Positions 35,168 through 44,437 are shown, numbered from the stretch's first letter. The stretch is 64,000 bases of DNA from Thermoplasmatota archaeon (GCA_029258975.1 JAPDJS010000009.1:93882-157881); one strand, 5' to 3'. Made by a program: numbers and translations. Notes: generated by a model not told the origin, from the sequence alone.

Positions 35168-37552
35168 ATGAAAAGGGTTAGACAACCTATAGTGAGTGTA
35201 TTAGGTCACGTTGATCATGGAAAATGTTTGCTTCCGGAGGAAAAAGTTTTCACATTAGACTTAGGAATCATTGAAATTAAAAAACTGTTTGAGCTATCAA
35301 ATGACGTTGTGACAAAAACTGAAGATTATGAAATTAGGCGTATTAATGTCAATGTTCTTTCCCTCAATGAAGATGGAAAGATAAGGCCTACTAAAGCATA
35401 TTATGCATGGAAACTCAAACATAATGGTAAAATTATCCGTGTAAGGTTGAAAAATTCCAGCTCCATAGGTGTTACTCCAGAACATCCATTTTTAACGCCT
35501 AAAGGTTGGAAAAGAGCCGACGAGCTTTCTGTGGGAGACTTAATAGGCGTCCCAAAAGGGTTCGATTTACAAAGTTTACCTGAAGTAAATAAGTTACTCC
35601 TAAAGGTTAATTCCGACTCCTCTTATGCTATTGCTACTAAGCCTGCCATGAGTTCTTGTTTAGATATCGAAGAATATGCTACGGATGGATCAATTTTTGA
35701 TGGCTCTGGTATTGGCCTTGAAGACGTCATATTTCTTGAAATAGAGGAAATTCTGGAGGAGCCTTATGAAGGATATGTCTACGATATAACCACGTGCACC
35801 CATAATTTCATAGCGAATGGAATAATAGTCCATAATACTACGCTCCTAGACAAAATTAGGGGAACGTCTGTCGCACAAAAAGAGGCAGGATTAATAACTC
35901 AGCATATTGGTGCCACAGAGATCCCCTTTGACGTAATAAAAAGGATATGTGGACCTTTAGTAGGAGATGCCACAAAAATTCGTGTTCCTGGACTTCTCTT
36001 CATAGATACTCCAGGTCACAGGGCGTTTACAAACTTGAGAGCTCGCGGGGGTGCGCTTGCAGATCTTGCAATATTGGTTATTGATATTATGGAAGGCATA
36101 ATGCCTCAGACAAGGGAGTCTATAAACATCCTAAAACGCTATAGAACCCCCTTTGTTGTTGCAGCAAATAAAATTGATAGACTTAGAGGTTGGGTCCCGT
36201 ATCCCGACAAGCCATTCTTGTATTCATATAAGCAACAAAGAAGTCAAACTCGGCAAGATCTTGATATGAAGCTCTATGACCTTATGGCACAACTAGCAGA
36301 CTATGGTTTTGATTCTGATAGATATGATAGAATAACAGACTTCACGAAAAAGGTTGCTATCGTCCCCGTCTCAGCAAAAACCGGAGAGGGTATTCCCGAT
36401 CTGCTAGCAGTTTTAATAGGCCTTGCCCAGAGATATCTGATGGACAAACTGGAGGTAGAAGACGTTCCCGCTGAGGGCACAATACTTGAGATTAAAGAGA
36501 TTCATGGGATGGGTACTGTCGCCGACGTCATATTTTATAATGGCATAGCAAGGGTTGGAGATAGAATTGCCTTTATGAAGCGCTCGGGAGAGATAGCCAC
36601 AAGCAGAATTCGAGGTATGCTAAGACCGAAACCTCTCGTTGAAATAAGAGAAGTAAAATCTGGTGAGAAGCTTGTCAACGTAGAGGAGGTTTCAGCAGCG
36701 GCAGGTGTGCGTCTCCTTGCAGATGGTCTAGAAGATGCCCTTCCAGGAGGGCCAATAAAAATCTTTAGAAGCGATGCGGATCTTGAAAGCGTAAAGAGCG
36801 CAATAATAGAAGAAAGTAGTTTAAGAATCGAGTTGGATAAAGAAGGGCTTGTAGTAAAAGCAGATACTCTTGGAAGTCTTGAAGCAATAGTCTTTGAGCT
36901 TAAACAAGCAGGTTTCAAAGTTAAACGTGCAGATATTGGTGAAATAACTAAAAAAGATGTTCTAGAAGCTTCCATGGAAACAGAAATATTCAATAGAGCC
37001 GTAATAGGATTTAACATTCGAGCACTAAATGAGGCGGTAGAGCTCGCAGAAAAGGAGAACGTGAAAATATTCCTTGGAGATGTCATATACAAGATTGTAG
37101 AGGACATTTCCGAGTGGAAAGAAGAGATTAAGAAAAATATTGAAGATCAAAAGCGACTTACATTTGTTTATCCATGTAAATTTAGGATTCTTCCAGAATA
37201 TATCTTTAGAACAAGTAAACCGGCTATTGTCGGAGTAAGAGTTCTTGCTGGAGTTCTTAGACCAGGTGTTAGGATTTTAAAACCTGATGGCACTGTTGTG
37301 GGATATATTAAGAGCATACAAAGTCAAGGAAGATCTATAAAAATTGCAAAAGAAGGCGAGGAAGTAGCAATTGCTATAGACGGCGTGACTATAGGAAGAC
37401 AGCTAGGGCCTGGCGACGAAGTTTATGTAGACATTCCGGAAAGCCATGCAAAAATCCTCTCAAACGATCCAAACCTTACACCAAGCGAAAAGACAGTATT
37501 TGATGAGATATTAAAAATAAAGAGGAAAAAAGATCCCTTCTGGGGGATATGA
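35168..37552 (+). CDS. infB: Translation initiation factor aIF5B (IF-2) precursor with intein
   Basis: GTPase that joins the ribosomal subunits and checks initiator tRNA. The 794-residue precursor contains a 204-residue intein (residues 20-223), leaving a 590-residue mature factor, normal for aIF5B. The intein splits the P-loop GHVDHGK^T, so no GTP binding is possible before splicing. Other G motifs: DTPGHRAF, NKID and SAKTGEG. Domain II, a linker helix and domain IV follow. The start follows GGTGACTAATT. No other translation gene is in the same operon. Confidence 0.96.
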   Translation: MKRVRQPIVSVLGHVDHGKCLLPEEKVFTLDLGIIEIKKLFELSNDVVTKTEDYEIRRINVNVLSLNEDGKIRPTKAYYAWKLKHNGKIIRVRLKNSSSIGVTPEHPFLTPKGWKRADELSVGDLIGVPKGFDLQSLPEVNKLLLKVNSDSSYAIATKPAMSSCLDIEEYATDGSIFDGSGIGLEDVIFLEIEEILEEPYEGYVYDITTCTHNFIANGIIVHNTTLLDKIRGTSVAQKEAGLITQHIGATEIPFDVIKRICGPLVGDATKIRVPGLLFIDTPGHRAFTNLRARGGALADLAILVIDIMEGIMPQTRESINILKRYRTPFVVAANKIDRLRGWVPYPDKPFLYSYKQQRSQTRQDLDMKLYDLMAQLADYGFDSDRYDRITDFTKKVAIVPVSAKTGEGIPDLLAVLIGLAQRYLMDKLEVEDVPAEGTILEIKEIHGMGTVADVIFYNGIARVGDRIAFMKRSGEIATSRIRGMLRPKPLVEIREVKSGEKLVNVEEVSAAAGVRLLADGLEDALPGGPIKIFRSDADLESVKSAIIEESSLRIELDKEGLVVKADTLGSLEAIVFELKQAGFKVKRADIGEITKKDVLEASMETEIFNRAVIGFNIRALNEAVELAEKENVKIFLGDVIYKIVEDISEWKEEIKKNIEDQKRLTFVYPCKFRILPEYIFRTSKPAIVGVRVLAGVLRPGVRILKPDGTVVGYIKSIQSQGRSIKIAKEGEEVAIAIDGVTIGRQLGPGDEVYVDIPESHAKILSNDPNLTPSEKTVFDEILKIKRKKDPFWGI
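35225..35836 (+). mobile_element. Intein in aIF5B P-loop with eroded endonuclease
   Basis: Begins CLLPEEKVF (block A) and ends IIVHN followed by Thr (block G); block B is IGVTPEHPFL, block F VYDITTCTHNFIA. The middle 60 or so residues (about 110-170) look like remnants without LAGLIDADG motifs. It is a splicing-only element at the known IF-2 insertion site between Lys and Thr of GHVDHGKT. Confidence 0.95.
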
Positions 37553-38506
37553 TCACTTTTCTGAAGCGATGTCAAAATAACTGAAATTAGTGTATTTTCC
37601 TACATAAATTTCACTGAAAGGATGTTCAACAGGATGTCTGTCCGAAATTAGAAGAGCTACTCTAGAGAAAGAAGGCACTGCATAAAGAGCTATCGAGCCC
37701 GAATTTATCATCCCTCTCAAAGTTGCCACCGTATCCATTAATCTATAAGCGTAGAGTTCTGCAAACTTAGATCCTAAAAAGTGTAATGTGGCTAGCCTAT
37801 CACCAAAAACGTTTATATCGAAATTAGCTAGTGCAGGATACAAGTTCTCTAAAATAAAACTAAGTTTGGCAGATTTGTCTATTAATTCGCCTTCTATCAT
37901 TTCTTTAATAGGGTACTTACCAACACCTCTTTCGGAAAGCTTTACGATTATCCCATATATCCCACCAGGCATTCTCCTAGAAACCAGAATTTCGCCCCCT
38001 GTTGTGATGGATATTGCATTGTACAAAACTGATACGGCCATAGAGCCATCTTGAATAAGAAGGGCATATCCGCTATGAACTCTTCTTCCGAGATCCATGA
38101 TAAATAGTCTTAGACCTCTAAAATCTAGCGGTCTTCGAAGAAGAAAGTTTATTACATTTAGTGTTGAAATAATAACAGACGCTATCGTATGATTCTTTAA
38201 GCACTGAAATATTTCGGAGGGCATTTCCACGTGAATTGATATTCCAAACTCTACGCCTAAATACTCTTTAAATTTTTCAATCCCATCATTGAGGGCTTCT
38301 TTTATCTCCCCAACTTCACAAATAATTTCTACATCATTCTTTCCTTTTATTATCTCAGCTCTTCCTTTGATTATTGCGGGTAAAGGTAGAGATATTCCTC
38401 CTTTAAAGCCTAAAATATTAGTATAAGTTACGTGGGACGCTATAGGCGCTCTAAAGTAAGTTGCACTATCCTCAACAACCGGTTCACGACGTGGGTAAAC
38501 TTCCAT
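37553..38506 (-). CDS. GHMP-superfamily-like protein, possibly a degenerate beta-RFAP synthase
   Basis: 317 residues. Segments resemble the archaeal beta-ribofuranosylaminobenzene 5'-phosphate synthase family (methanopterin synthesis): LGRRVHSGYALLIQDG where that family has LGRGxRSGIGxxxFxxGG, then NLYPALANFDINVFGDRLATLHFLG and the C-terminal SFSRVALLISD. The phosphate-binding loop PxxxGLGSG is not intact (MPSEIFQCLKNHTIA instead), so the activity may be changed or lost. It runs divergently from mptA, an enzyme of the same pathway, which supports the idea. ATG 38506 is the only sensible start. The gene begins on the strand opposite to infB and ends just beside it. Confidence 0.45.
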   Translation of the reverse strand: MEVYPRREPVVEDSATYFRAPIASHVTYTNILGFKGGISLPLPAIIKGRAEIIKGKNDVEIICEVGEIKEALNDGIEKFKEYLGVEFGISIHVEMPSEIFQCLKNHTIASVIISTLNVINFLLRRPLDFRGLRLFIMDLGRRVHSGYALLIQDGSMAVSVLYNAISITTGGEILVSRRMPGGIYGIIVKLSERGVGKYPIKEMIEGELIDKSAKLSFILENLYPALANFDINVFGDRLATLHFLGSKFAELYAYRLMDTVATLRGMINSGSIALYAVPSFSRVALLISDRHPVEHPFSEIYVGKYTNFSYFDIASEK

Positions 38507-38653
38507 TTGTAAACACCACTATGCAATAATTTATATGAGTGAAGAGTTGAGATATTCTCGAAACTATATCTGGGGAGATACCCTATAGAGTAGTATTTAT
38601 TGAAATAAAGTATTTGTCTAACACGTTAATGAAGCTATTTGGAGGTGTTTCAA

Positions 38654-39511
38654 ATGATGGATGTTCAATCTCTACCTCCTCTCAGAAAGTTCAAGCTAAC
38701 AAGAGTAGGAGTAAAAAATATGCGAAAGTTAATCTACATTCACAGAAAGGGGAAAGTAATTCCGCTCACTACAACAATATCCGCCTATGTGGATTTACCA
38801 TCGTTTCAAAAAGGCGCACATATGTCAAGGAATGTTGAGGTAATAAATGAGGTAATAAATCTAACACCAGCGCATAAATTTTCTGGCCTAGAGGATGTTA
38901 TGGAATACATAGCGAAAAAACTTCTAGAAAAGCACGAATATGCAAAAACAGCTTGTGCAAAAGGCTGGGCCTATTATTTTAGAGAAGAGAGAACACCACT
39001 CGGAAGATCTACGCAAGAATACTATAAAATTTTGGCTAGAGCAATTATGCATAGAAAGAACGGCCTTAGGAAGATGATCGGCATACAAGCAATAGGCTCA
39101 TCTGCATGTCCTTGTGCAATGGAGACTACACGTTCACTTCTAAATTACCCCACAAAAGATTTTCCTAGCATAACTCACAACCAAAGGAACATTGCTACAC
39201 TTATTATCGAGGTCTCTGAAGGATACGATGTAGAAGCTGATGATCTAATAGATATTATTAACAAATCATTTTCCGCGCCAACGTATGAGTATCTCAAAAG
39301 AGACGACGAAGGAAGACTCGTTATAGAGATGCATCAAAAAGCTATGTTCGTAGAAGACATCGTTAGGGAGATTCTTAATAATGTGGTGGAAAAATACAGA
39401 AACTTGCCGGATGATACTTTGGTAATAGTAAAAAGCGAAAGTCTGGAATCAATTCACAAACATAATGCTTATGCAGAGCGTATAGCAACTTTGGGAGAGT
39501 TAAAATCTTAA
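38654..39511 (+). CDS. mptA: GTP cyclohydrolase MptA / FolE2 family
   Basis: Metal-dependent enzyme opening GTP for pterin synthesis; in archaea MptA makes 7,8-dihydroneopterin 2',3'-cyclic phosphate on the way to tetrahydromethanopterin-type cofactors. The 285-residue protein has the COG1469 hallmarks: VDLPSFQKGAHMSRNVE near the N-terminus, SSACPCAMETTR with the metal-binding Cys (about residue 153) and EMHQKAMFVED near the C-terminus. ATG 38654 follows GGAGGTGTTTC. It is divergent from the RFAP-synthase-like gene. Confidence 0.9.
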   Translation: MMDVQSLPPLRKFKLTRVGVKNMRKLIYIHRKGKVIPLTTTISAYVDLPSFQKGAHMSRNVEVINEVINLTPAHKFSGLEDVMEYIAKKLLEKHEYAKTACAKGWAYYFREERTPLGRSTQEYYKILARAIMHRKNGLRKMIGIQAIGSSACPCAMETTRSLLNYPTKDFPSITHNQRNIATLIIEVSEGYDVEADDLIDIINKSFSAPTYEYLKRDDEGRLVIEMHQKAMFVEDIVREILNNVVEKYRNLPDDTLVIVKSESLESIHKHNAYAERIATLGELKS

Positions 39512-40530
39512 ATGAACCTATGAAGTTTTGCGGGATGTGTTCTGTTAATTAATATTATTTCTGGCTTTCCCCTTAGATCTTTTATTAATATTGTGCTCTT
39601 AATGTCCGTACCCTCTTTTATGCTCCAATCTTCTTTAAAGTCTCTAAAAAGCATCTTTATAATATCCAACGCAGCTATATTCTGACCTATAGCCTTCGAA
39701 AACTTAAATAAAAACTCTGCCTCTCTAAACACGTCCATAGAATTAATCATTATATTATCTGTACCAATAAGAACCCTAGCACCATTTTTTATCATGTATT
39801 CTACGTTAGGAAAAACACCAAAATATGCATTAGAACGGGGACATATAACAATAGGGACTTCTTCTTCAATAACTAAATCTAAGTCGTGTTCTGTAGCACT
39901 TGACATGTGTACCAAAAAGTCCGGATTCAGGTCGAGAATTGTATCAATGTCCTCTCTTATTATTTCGCTTGCATGCATCCCAAATATTTTTCCCTTTGAT
40001 CTAGCAATTCTTGCAAGTTCTTTAGCAAATTCTATATCTACGTCACTTATTGCGCTTATATTAAATCCATCCGAAATATCAATTAATTTCTTAGCCTCAT
40101 CGATTGAGCTTGGTCTTGACAATACCCTAAATGACTTCGTAGGTTTTCCTAAAAGCGCACCTCTGGCTCCTAGCTCTCTAAATTCTGTAATTAAGCCTAA
40201 ACCAGCCTCCTCCGCTTCCATTGACGCGTATCTTAGTGCATCTTTTAATTCCCGAATTGTTGCCGAACTCAGCATCTTATGTTTTATTCCATTTGGAGGA
40301 GCCACTAACTTTAAAAGATCCCTCTCTTCGGTCTTATCCTTGATGAGTACGTCAAGTATATGAACGTGCGCATTATGAGGTCTAGGGACCAAAATCCCCT
40401 TAAAATCAGCGTTATGATCTACTCCCCTTCTTATTGAAGATATCTTTCCATCTTCTACGATGACTGTAGCCTCTAAAAAAGAGTTCTCTGAGAAAATATA
40501 CCCTGATATTTTCAAAGAGCTTTTCTCCAT
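39508..40530 (-). CDS. Amidohydrolase-superfamily metal-dependent hydrolase
   Basis: About 340 residues, a TIM-barrel hydrolase of the cytosine/adenosine deaminase branch. Metal ligands: HxH in PRPHNAHVHIL (about residue 58-60), His in FGMHASE, His in FLVHMSS, Asp in LIGTDNIMIN. Substrate not predictable; a purine, pterin or related deaminated ring is plausible given mptA as convergent neighbour (their ends overlap by four bases). ATG 40530 follows ATGGTGGTC; the longer frame from 40572 would overlap the membrane-protein gene. It is the last gene of the operon that starts with the GTPase fusion. Confidence 0.8.
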   Translation of the reverse strand: MEKSSLKISGYIFSENSFLEATVIVEDGKISSIRRGVDHNADFKGILVPRPHNAHVHILDVLIKDKTEERDLLKLVAPPNGIKHKMLSSATIRELKDALRYASMEAEEAGLGLITEFRELGARGALLGKPTKSFRVLSRPSSIDEAKKLIDISDGFNISAISDVDIEFAKELARIARSKGKIFGMHASEIIREDIDTILDLNPDFLVHMSSATEHDLDLVIEEEVPIVICPRSNAYFGVFPNVEYMIKNGARVLIGTDNIMINSMDVFREAEFLFKFSKAIGQNIAALDIIKMLFRDFKEDWSIKEGTDIKSTILIKDLRGKPEIILINRTHPAKLHRFI

Positions 40531-40543
40531 TAGACCACCATTA

Positions 40544-40843
40544 CTAAAGCCTTCTTCCAAGAAGAAGCTCATTTCTTAGTGATCTAAATATTATCCATAC
40601 TAAACTTATTGCCATAACGCCTATGTCCCGAAGCATGTACCAAAACGCTTCTACATACTTATGTTGCCACTCAATTGCTTTATTCTCCAGGCCTTGGATA
40701 ATGCTAATCTGCTCATGTACAGAATAAAAACCTGCGGAGTAAGCATGAATAATTGTATAATATAAAGAGACTAGGAAAATTGCAATAAACGCTATATCCA
40801 ATATTATTAGCAACCTTCTTACCATTTTTCTATTTATCATCAC
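40544..40843 (-). CDS. Small two-helix membrane protein in KaiC/GTPase operon
   Basis: About 100 residues. Two transmembrane helices (roughly residues 8-30 and 68-88 of the GTG start), separated by a 35-residue loop that may lie outside the cell; the C-terminal tail is basic (RSLRNELLLGRRL). Start is GTG 40843 or ATG 40840, both behind AGGTGAT. It ends in TAG 13 bases before the amidohydrolase start. It could anchor the two KaiC-like proteins encoded upstream to the membrane. No family recognised. Confidence 0.65.
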   Translation of the reverse strand: MMINRKMVRRLLIILDIAFIAIFLVSLYYTIIHAYSAGFYSVHEQISIIQGLENKAIEWQHKYVEAFWYMLRDIGVMAISLVWIIFRSLRNELLLGRRL

Positions 40844-40860
40844 TAATATCACCTAAACCT

Positions 40861-41613
40861 TTAGACTATACGTCCAATAGCAAATGATCCTGTAATTTTT
40901 AACTCCTCTCCATTATATACGTACTCTATCCAGTTTCTACTTTTCACTTGACCAAGACCTAATACTCTCAGATACGTCTTATGTTCTGGTTCAAATTCTT
41001 CTCTAAACTCCACTATTCCATCCATAAGGTGGGCAAACGTACTTACCTCACTTTCTGAGTGCATTCCGGAATCGACCGCATAAAGACCTGTACCTTTGTA
41101 TCTTTTCACAACACCAGCAATCATATATGCCAAGCGGAAGGCTGCTTGAGAAGATACATTGACGACTAATGTAGATATCGAAATAAATCCAAATCTAATT
41201 GGAAGGTTAAATCTCATAACGTCCCTAAGAGCAGAGTCCACCATTCTAAGAATTGTGGTAGTATCTGCAAAGCTCTCAACATAGTATGCTCCCTCAAAAA
41301 CACTCGTGTCACCAATGATTCTGGTGTAGGCATCAACGTACTTTATCAACCCTTTCTGTTCATATTCCTCAAGTGGCCTCTCAGTTTTCAGAGTTTTACG
41401 AAGTTCTTCTCTAAATTCCTCAACACCAGAGTTCGTTAGAACAGCGACTGATGGTTGTCCCTCCTCTAGACCTTTAGCTATGAATCGTGTGATTAGCCAC
41501 TCTTTACCAATGAATGGGGGACCATAAACCATGATATTTGATCTTATAGGAATCCCTCCATAAAGCAGATCATCAAACCTTTTTATCCCAGTTGAGAGCT
41601 TCTCCACGATCAT
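40861..41613 (-). CDS. KaiC/RecA-like ATPase with altered Walker A
   Basis: 250 residues of the archaeal KaiC-like (RecA fold) family: the N-terminal STGIKRFDDLLYGGIPIRSNIMVYG and the C-terminal HLMDGIVEFREEFE...RVLGLGQVKSRNWIEY are typical. The P-loop reads GPPFIGKEW, with Lys kept but the following Ser/Thr replaced by Glu, so ATP hydrolysis is doubtful. A nearby Walker-B-like strand FGFISISTLVV lacks the acidic residue. ATG 41613 overlaps the stop of the GTPase fusion gene (ATGA). It likely binds nucleotide or acts as a scaffold for its GTPase neighbour. Confidence 0.85.
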   Translation of the reverse strand: MIVEKLSTGIKRFDDLLYGGIPIRSNIMVYGPPFIGKEWLITRFIAKGLEEGQPSVAVLTNSGVEEFREELRKTLKTERPLEEYEQKGLIKYVDAYTRIIGDTSVFEGAYYVESFADTTTILRMVDSALRDVMRFNLPIRFGFISISTLVVNVSSQAAFRLAYMIAGVVKRYKGTGLYAVDSGMHSESEVSTFAHLMDGIVEFREEFEPEHKTYLRVLGLGQVKSRNWIEYVYNGEELKITGSFAIGRIV

Positions 41614-42875
41614 GCGGACCCCCCTCCCTGAGACAATACTAGCTCAGCCAGCGTCTCAAACACCCTAATAACACTGTTTCTATCGAGAGCTACTGTCGGA
41701 ATCACAGGAACATCGTCAGGCAATCCTAAACGTTTCTTTACTTCCTCAGGAGGAAGGGCTTCAGGAAGATCTTGTTTATTTGCAGCAACAACAACGGGGA
41801 CTCCATATAGTTCTAACTTAGAGAGCATTTCTTTTGCTCTCTCAAGACTTTCGGGACGTGTACTATCTACTATAAGTATAACCCCAAACGCTTCCTTTGC
41901 AAGATGTGGAAGTAATATGTCGAATCTTTCTTGACCTGGCGTCCCAAATACATGTGCCGAAAAGCCTTTTACGGTAATTATACCAAAATCTAAAGCAATT
42001 GTAGTTCCCATTACGTCAACTGATATGCTTTTGCTAGATAGCGTAGAGACAAAAGTGCTTTTTCCAGCATTGTATGGTCCAGTAACAATAATCTTGGGAA
42101 TATAAATCGTAAATCCTGGACCAGGAATTTCTACTCTAAAGAGATATTTGTTTCTCTTAATTGGTGAGATATCTTTCCAACTACAGTGTTGTATCACTAT
42201 ATAATCGTAAACTTTTAGTTTATACACATAACGTGATGCTCTAATTACTAGATCGGGCTTAATTTCTCCGTTAATTGTTTTCCAAAATTCCTCTGAATAG
42301 GGCCAATTACCCAAACCTACAACAGCAGAATGTATTTTGTTTTGATTCAAGAGCTCCCTAAGATACTTGAGTATTGCTATTCCTCCTTCTTCCCCAGCAA
42401 AGTCTACAACGGAGGAGAGGTTTGATGCGATGAATACTATCTCCTTATTGTCCTTTCTAGATTCCTGAAGAGCTTGTTCAAATGATTCTATCCAACTTCT
42501 GGGGTCTGTAGAGTTCTTTACATAAAATTTCGTCTCTTTAGGTACCCTTGCAATAAGCGATGAATATCCATCGATTACAACTATGTTATCTTTAATGTAC
42601 TCTTTTACGAATATTTCTGGTATCTCTATGTGCTTCGCAGTAATATTGAGAAATATACTAATTATTTTGTCAGGAGTGCCTTCCACATACGGAAAAATTA
42701 CCTTGGCCTTTTTTTCTATGACCACATTATACGCTATCTGAATGGGTAGATACTCTCCCTCGACTTCTGGATCAAATAATACTAGTGTTAGTGAGCCTCT
42801 CTTAAGGCCCCCCACTCCGTTGTCAATGGGGCTAATCTTTGTTTCTATAAAGTCACTTGAGACGTCGTCAAACAT
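41610..42875 (-). CDS. KaiC-like domain fused to a small Ras/Arf-like GTPase
   Basis: 421 residues in two parts. Residues 1-240 resemble a KaiC/RecA domain (SPIDNGVGGLKRGSLTLVLF, VVIDGYSSLIARV), but the P-loop is gone (FDPEVEGEYL). Residues 245-421 are a complete small GTPase: G1 GPYNAGKST, G3 FGTPGQERF, G4 NKQD, G5-like TVALD. The FGTPGQ form of G3, lacking the usual Asp, is typical of the prokaryotic COG2229 GTPases. ATG 42875 follows GGAGGTATACC. It heads an operon with a second KaiC-like protein, a membrane protein and an amidohydrolase; a signalling or polarity role is inference. Confidence 0.85.
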   Translation of the reverse strand: MFDDVSSDFIETKISPIDNGVGGLKRGSLTLVLFDPEVEGEYLPIQIAYNVVIEKKAKVIFPYVEGTPDKIISIFLNITAKHIEIPEIFVKEYIKDNIVVIDGYSSLIARVPKETKFYVKNSTDPRSWIESFEQALQESRKDNKEIVFIASNLSSVVDFAGEEGGIAILKYLRELLNQNKIHSAVVGLGNWPYSEEFWKTINGEIKPDLVIRASRYVYKLKVYDYIVIQHCSWKDISPIKRNKYLFRVEIPGPGFTIYIPKIIVTGPYNAGKSTFVSTLSSKSISVDVMGTTIALDFGIITVKGFSAHVFGTPGQERFDILLPHLAKEAFGVILIVDSTRPESLERAKEMLSKLELYGVPVVVAANKQDLPEALPPEEVKKRLGLPDDVPVIPTVALDRNSVIRVFETLAELVLSQGGGSA

Positions 42876-43175
42876 CGGTATACCTCCACAATTTCGGCTT
42901 AAATATTATCATCCAGAATGGAATAAGGCATCACTCGGAAAAGCATTTGACGTTATTATGAAATTTTATTCCTGACTTAAGTCATAATTTACATTACAAT
43001 ATTGTGAATATAAATATTAAAGCAGCATACCTTTTTCCATTCCAATAATCAAACTCAGAAATTTTGCTCTTTTTAATTGTTTTACACATAATCTCTCAAA
43101 TATAAGCTAACAATGCCACAAATCGAGTATATTCTAAAAGACCAAAAATTCTTGCTTAACATAAGAAAAGTTAAG
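42876..43175. other. Intergenic region with a 12-base palindrome
   Basis: AT-rich, no gene. A perfect palindrome TGACTTAAGTCA lies at 42973-42984, about 100 bases before the GTPase-fusion gene, and a TATA-like run (TTTATATT on the reverse strand) lies near 43010. The palindrome is a candidate operator for that operon. The right-hand part is the 3' flank of the tRNA-Phe gene. Confidence 0.4.
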
Positions 43176-43251
43176 TGGTGCCGGCGGCCGGCTTCGAACC
43201 GGCGACCTTCGGGTCTTCAGCCCGACGCTCTCCCAGCTGAGCTACGCCGGC
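43176..43251 (-). tRNA. tRNA-Phe (GAA)
   Basis: The reverse strand gives acceptor GCCGGCG/CGCCGGC, anticodon stem TCGGG/CCCGA with loop CUGAAGA (anticodon GAA), T-arm GCCGGTTCGAAGCCGGC, discriminator A and an encoded CCA. No intron. Confidence 0.95.
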
Positions 43252-43270
43252 ACAGGGCCCATTCCATTAA

Positions 43271-43347
43271 TGGTGGGCCCGGCCGGATTTGAACCGGCGA
43301 CCGACGGGTTATGAGCCCGCCGCTCTACCTGGCTAAGCTACGGGCCC
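43271..43347 (-). tRNA. tRNA with CAU anticodon, probably tRNA-Ile2
   Basis: The reverse strand gives acceptor GGGCCCG/CGGGCCC, anticodon loop CUCAUAA (anticodon CAU), T-arm GCCGGTTCAAATCCGGC, discriminator A and an encoded CCA. The GGGCCCG acceptor stem is that of archaeal tRNA-Ile rather than of elongator or initiator tRNA-Met, so it is probably the agmatidine-modified tRNA reading AUA. Elongator Met remains possible. Confidence 0.9.
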
Positions 43348-43358
43348 GTGATTCTATC

Positions 43359-43434
43359 TGGCGCCGCCGGCCGGACTCGAACCGGCGACCACCCGGTTAA
43401 CAGCCGGGTGCTCTACCTACTGAGCTACGGCGGC
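43359..43434 (-). tRNA. tRNA-Asn (GUU)
   Basis: The reverse strand gives acceptor GCCGCCG/CGGCGGC, anticodon stem CCCGG/CCGGG with loop CUGUUAA (anticodon GUU), T-arm GCCGGTTCGAGTCCGGC, discriminator G and an encoded CCA. It heads a three-tRNA transcription unit with the CAU and Phe tRNAs. Confidence 0.95.
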
Positions 43435-44010
<576 letters not shown>

Positions 44011-44053
44011 CTCAATAAAGGCATAACTCAATATCATTCGGGTGAACAATAAA

Positions 44054-44437
44054 ATGAAGAGTAAAATATCTCATGAGGAGCTTAAAGAGCGCATCCTTAG
44101 TCATGAATACGTGCCTATACACATAAAACTATCAAAAGAGGAGGCTCAAAAAGTCTTAGAGAAATATAACATAGTCCCTGATCAATTACCAAAAATACTT
44201 TCAACAGATCCAATAGTTAAGCTTATTGGGGCTGAGCCTGGAGATGTTTTAATGATAATTCGTAGAAGTCCAATTAGCGGGGTTTCTATAGCTTATAGAT
44301 ACGTTGTTGAAGACATTGAAAAAGAGACCACAAAAAAGACAAAAAGAAAGAGGAGGATCCGTTCTAAGGAAGAGGAAGAGAGAATTCCTGAAGAGATCAT
44401 CGAAGAGTTCCTTCCAGAAGAATTGACTGAAGAGTAA
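44054..44437 (+). CDS. rpoH: RNA polymerase subunit H (Rpo5)
   Basis: Small subunit equal to the C-terminal domain of eukaryotic Rpb5. SKEEAQKVLEKYNIVPDQLPKIL and DPIVKLIGAEPGDVLMIIRRS...YRYVV are the family core (first block core EEAQKVLEKYNIVPDQLP). The conserved domain ends near residue 85; a charged tail of about 40 residues (TKKTKRKRRIRSKEEEE...) follows, longer than in most archaea, where the protein has 75-90 residues. ATG 44054 after GGGTGAACAAT is chosen over GTG 44042, which lies within that site. First gene of the polymerase operon. Confidence 0.95.
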   Translation: MKSKISHEELKERILSHEYVPIHIKLSKEEAQKVLEKYNIVPDQLPKILSTDPIVKLIGAEPGDVLMIIRRSPISGVSIAYRYVVEDIEKETTKKTKRKRRIRSKEEEERIPEEIIEEFLPEELTEE

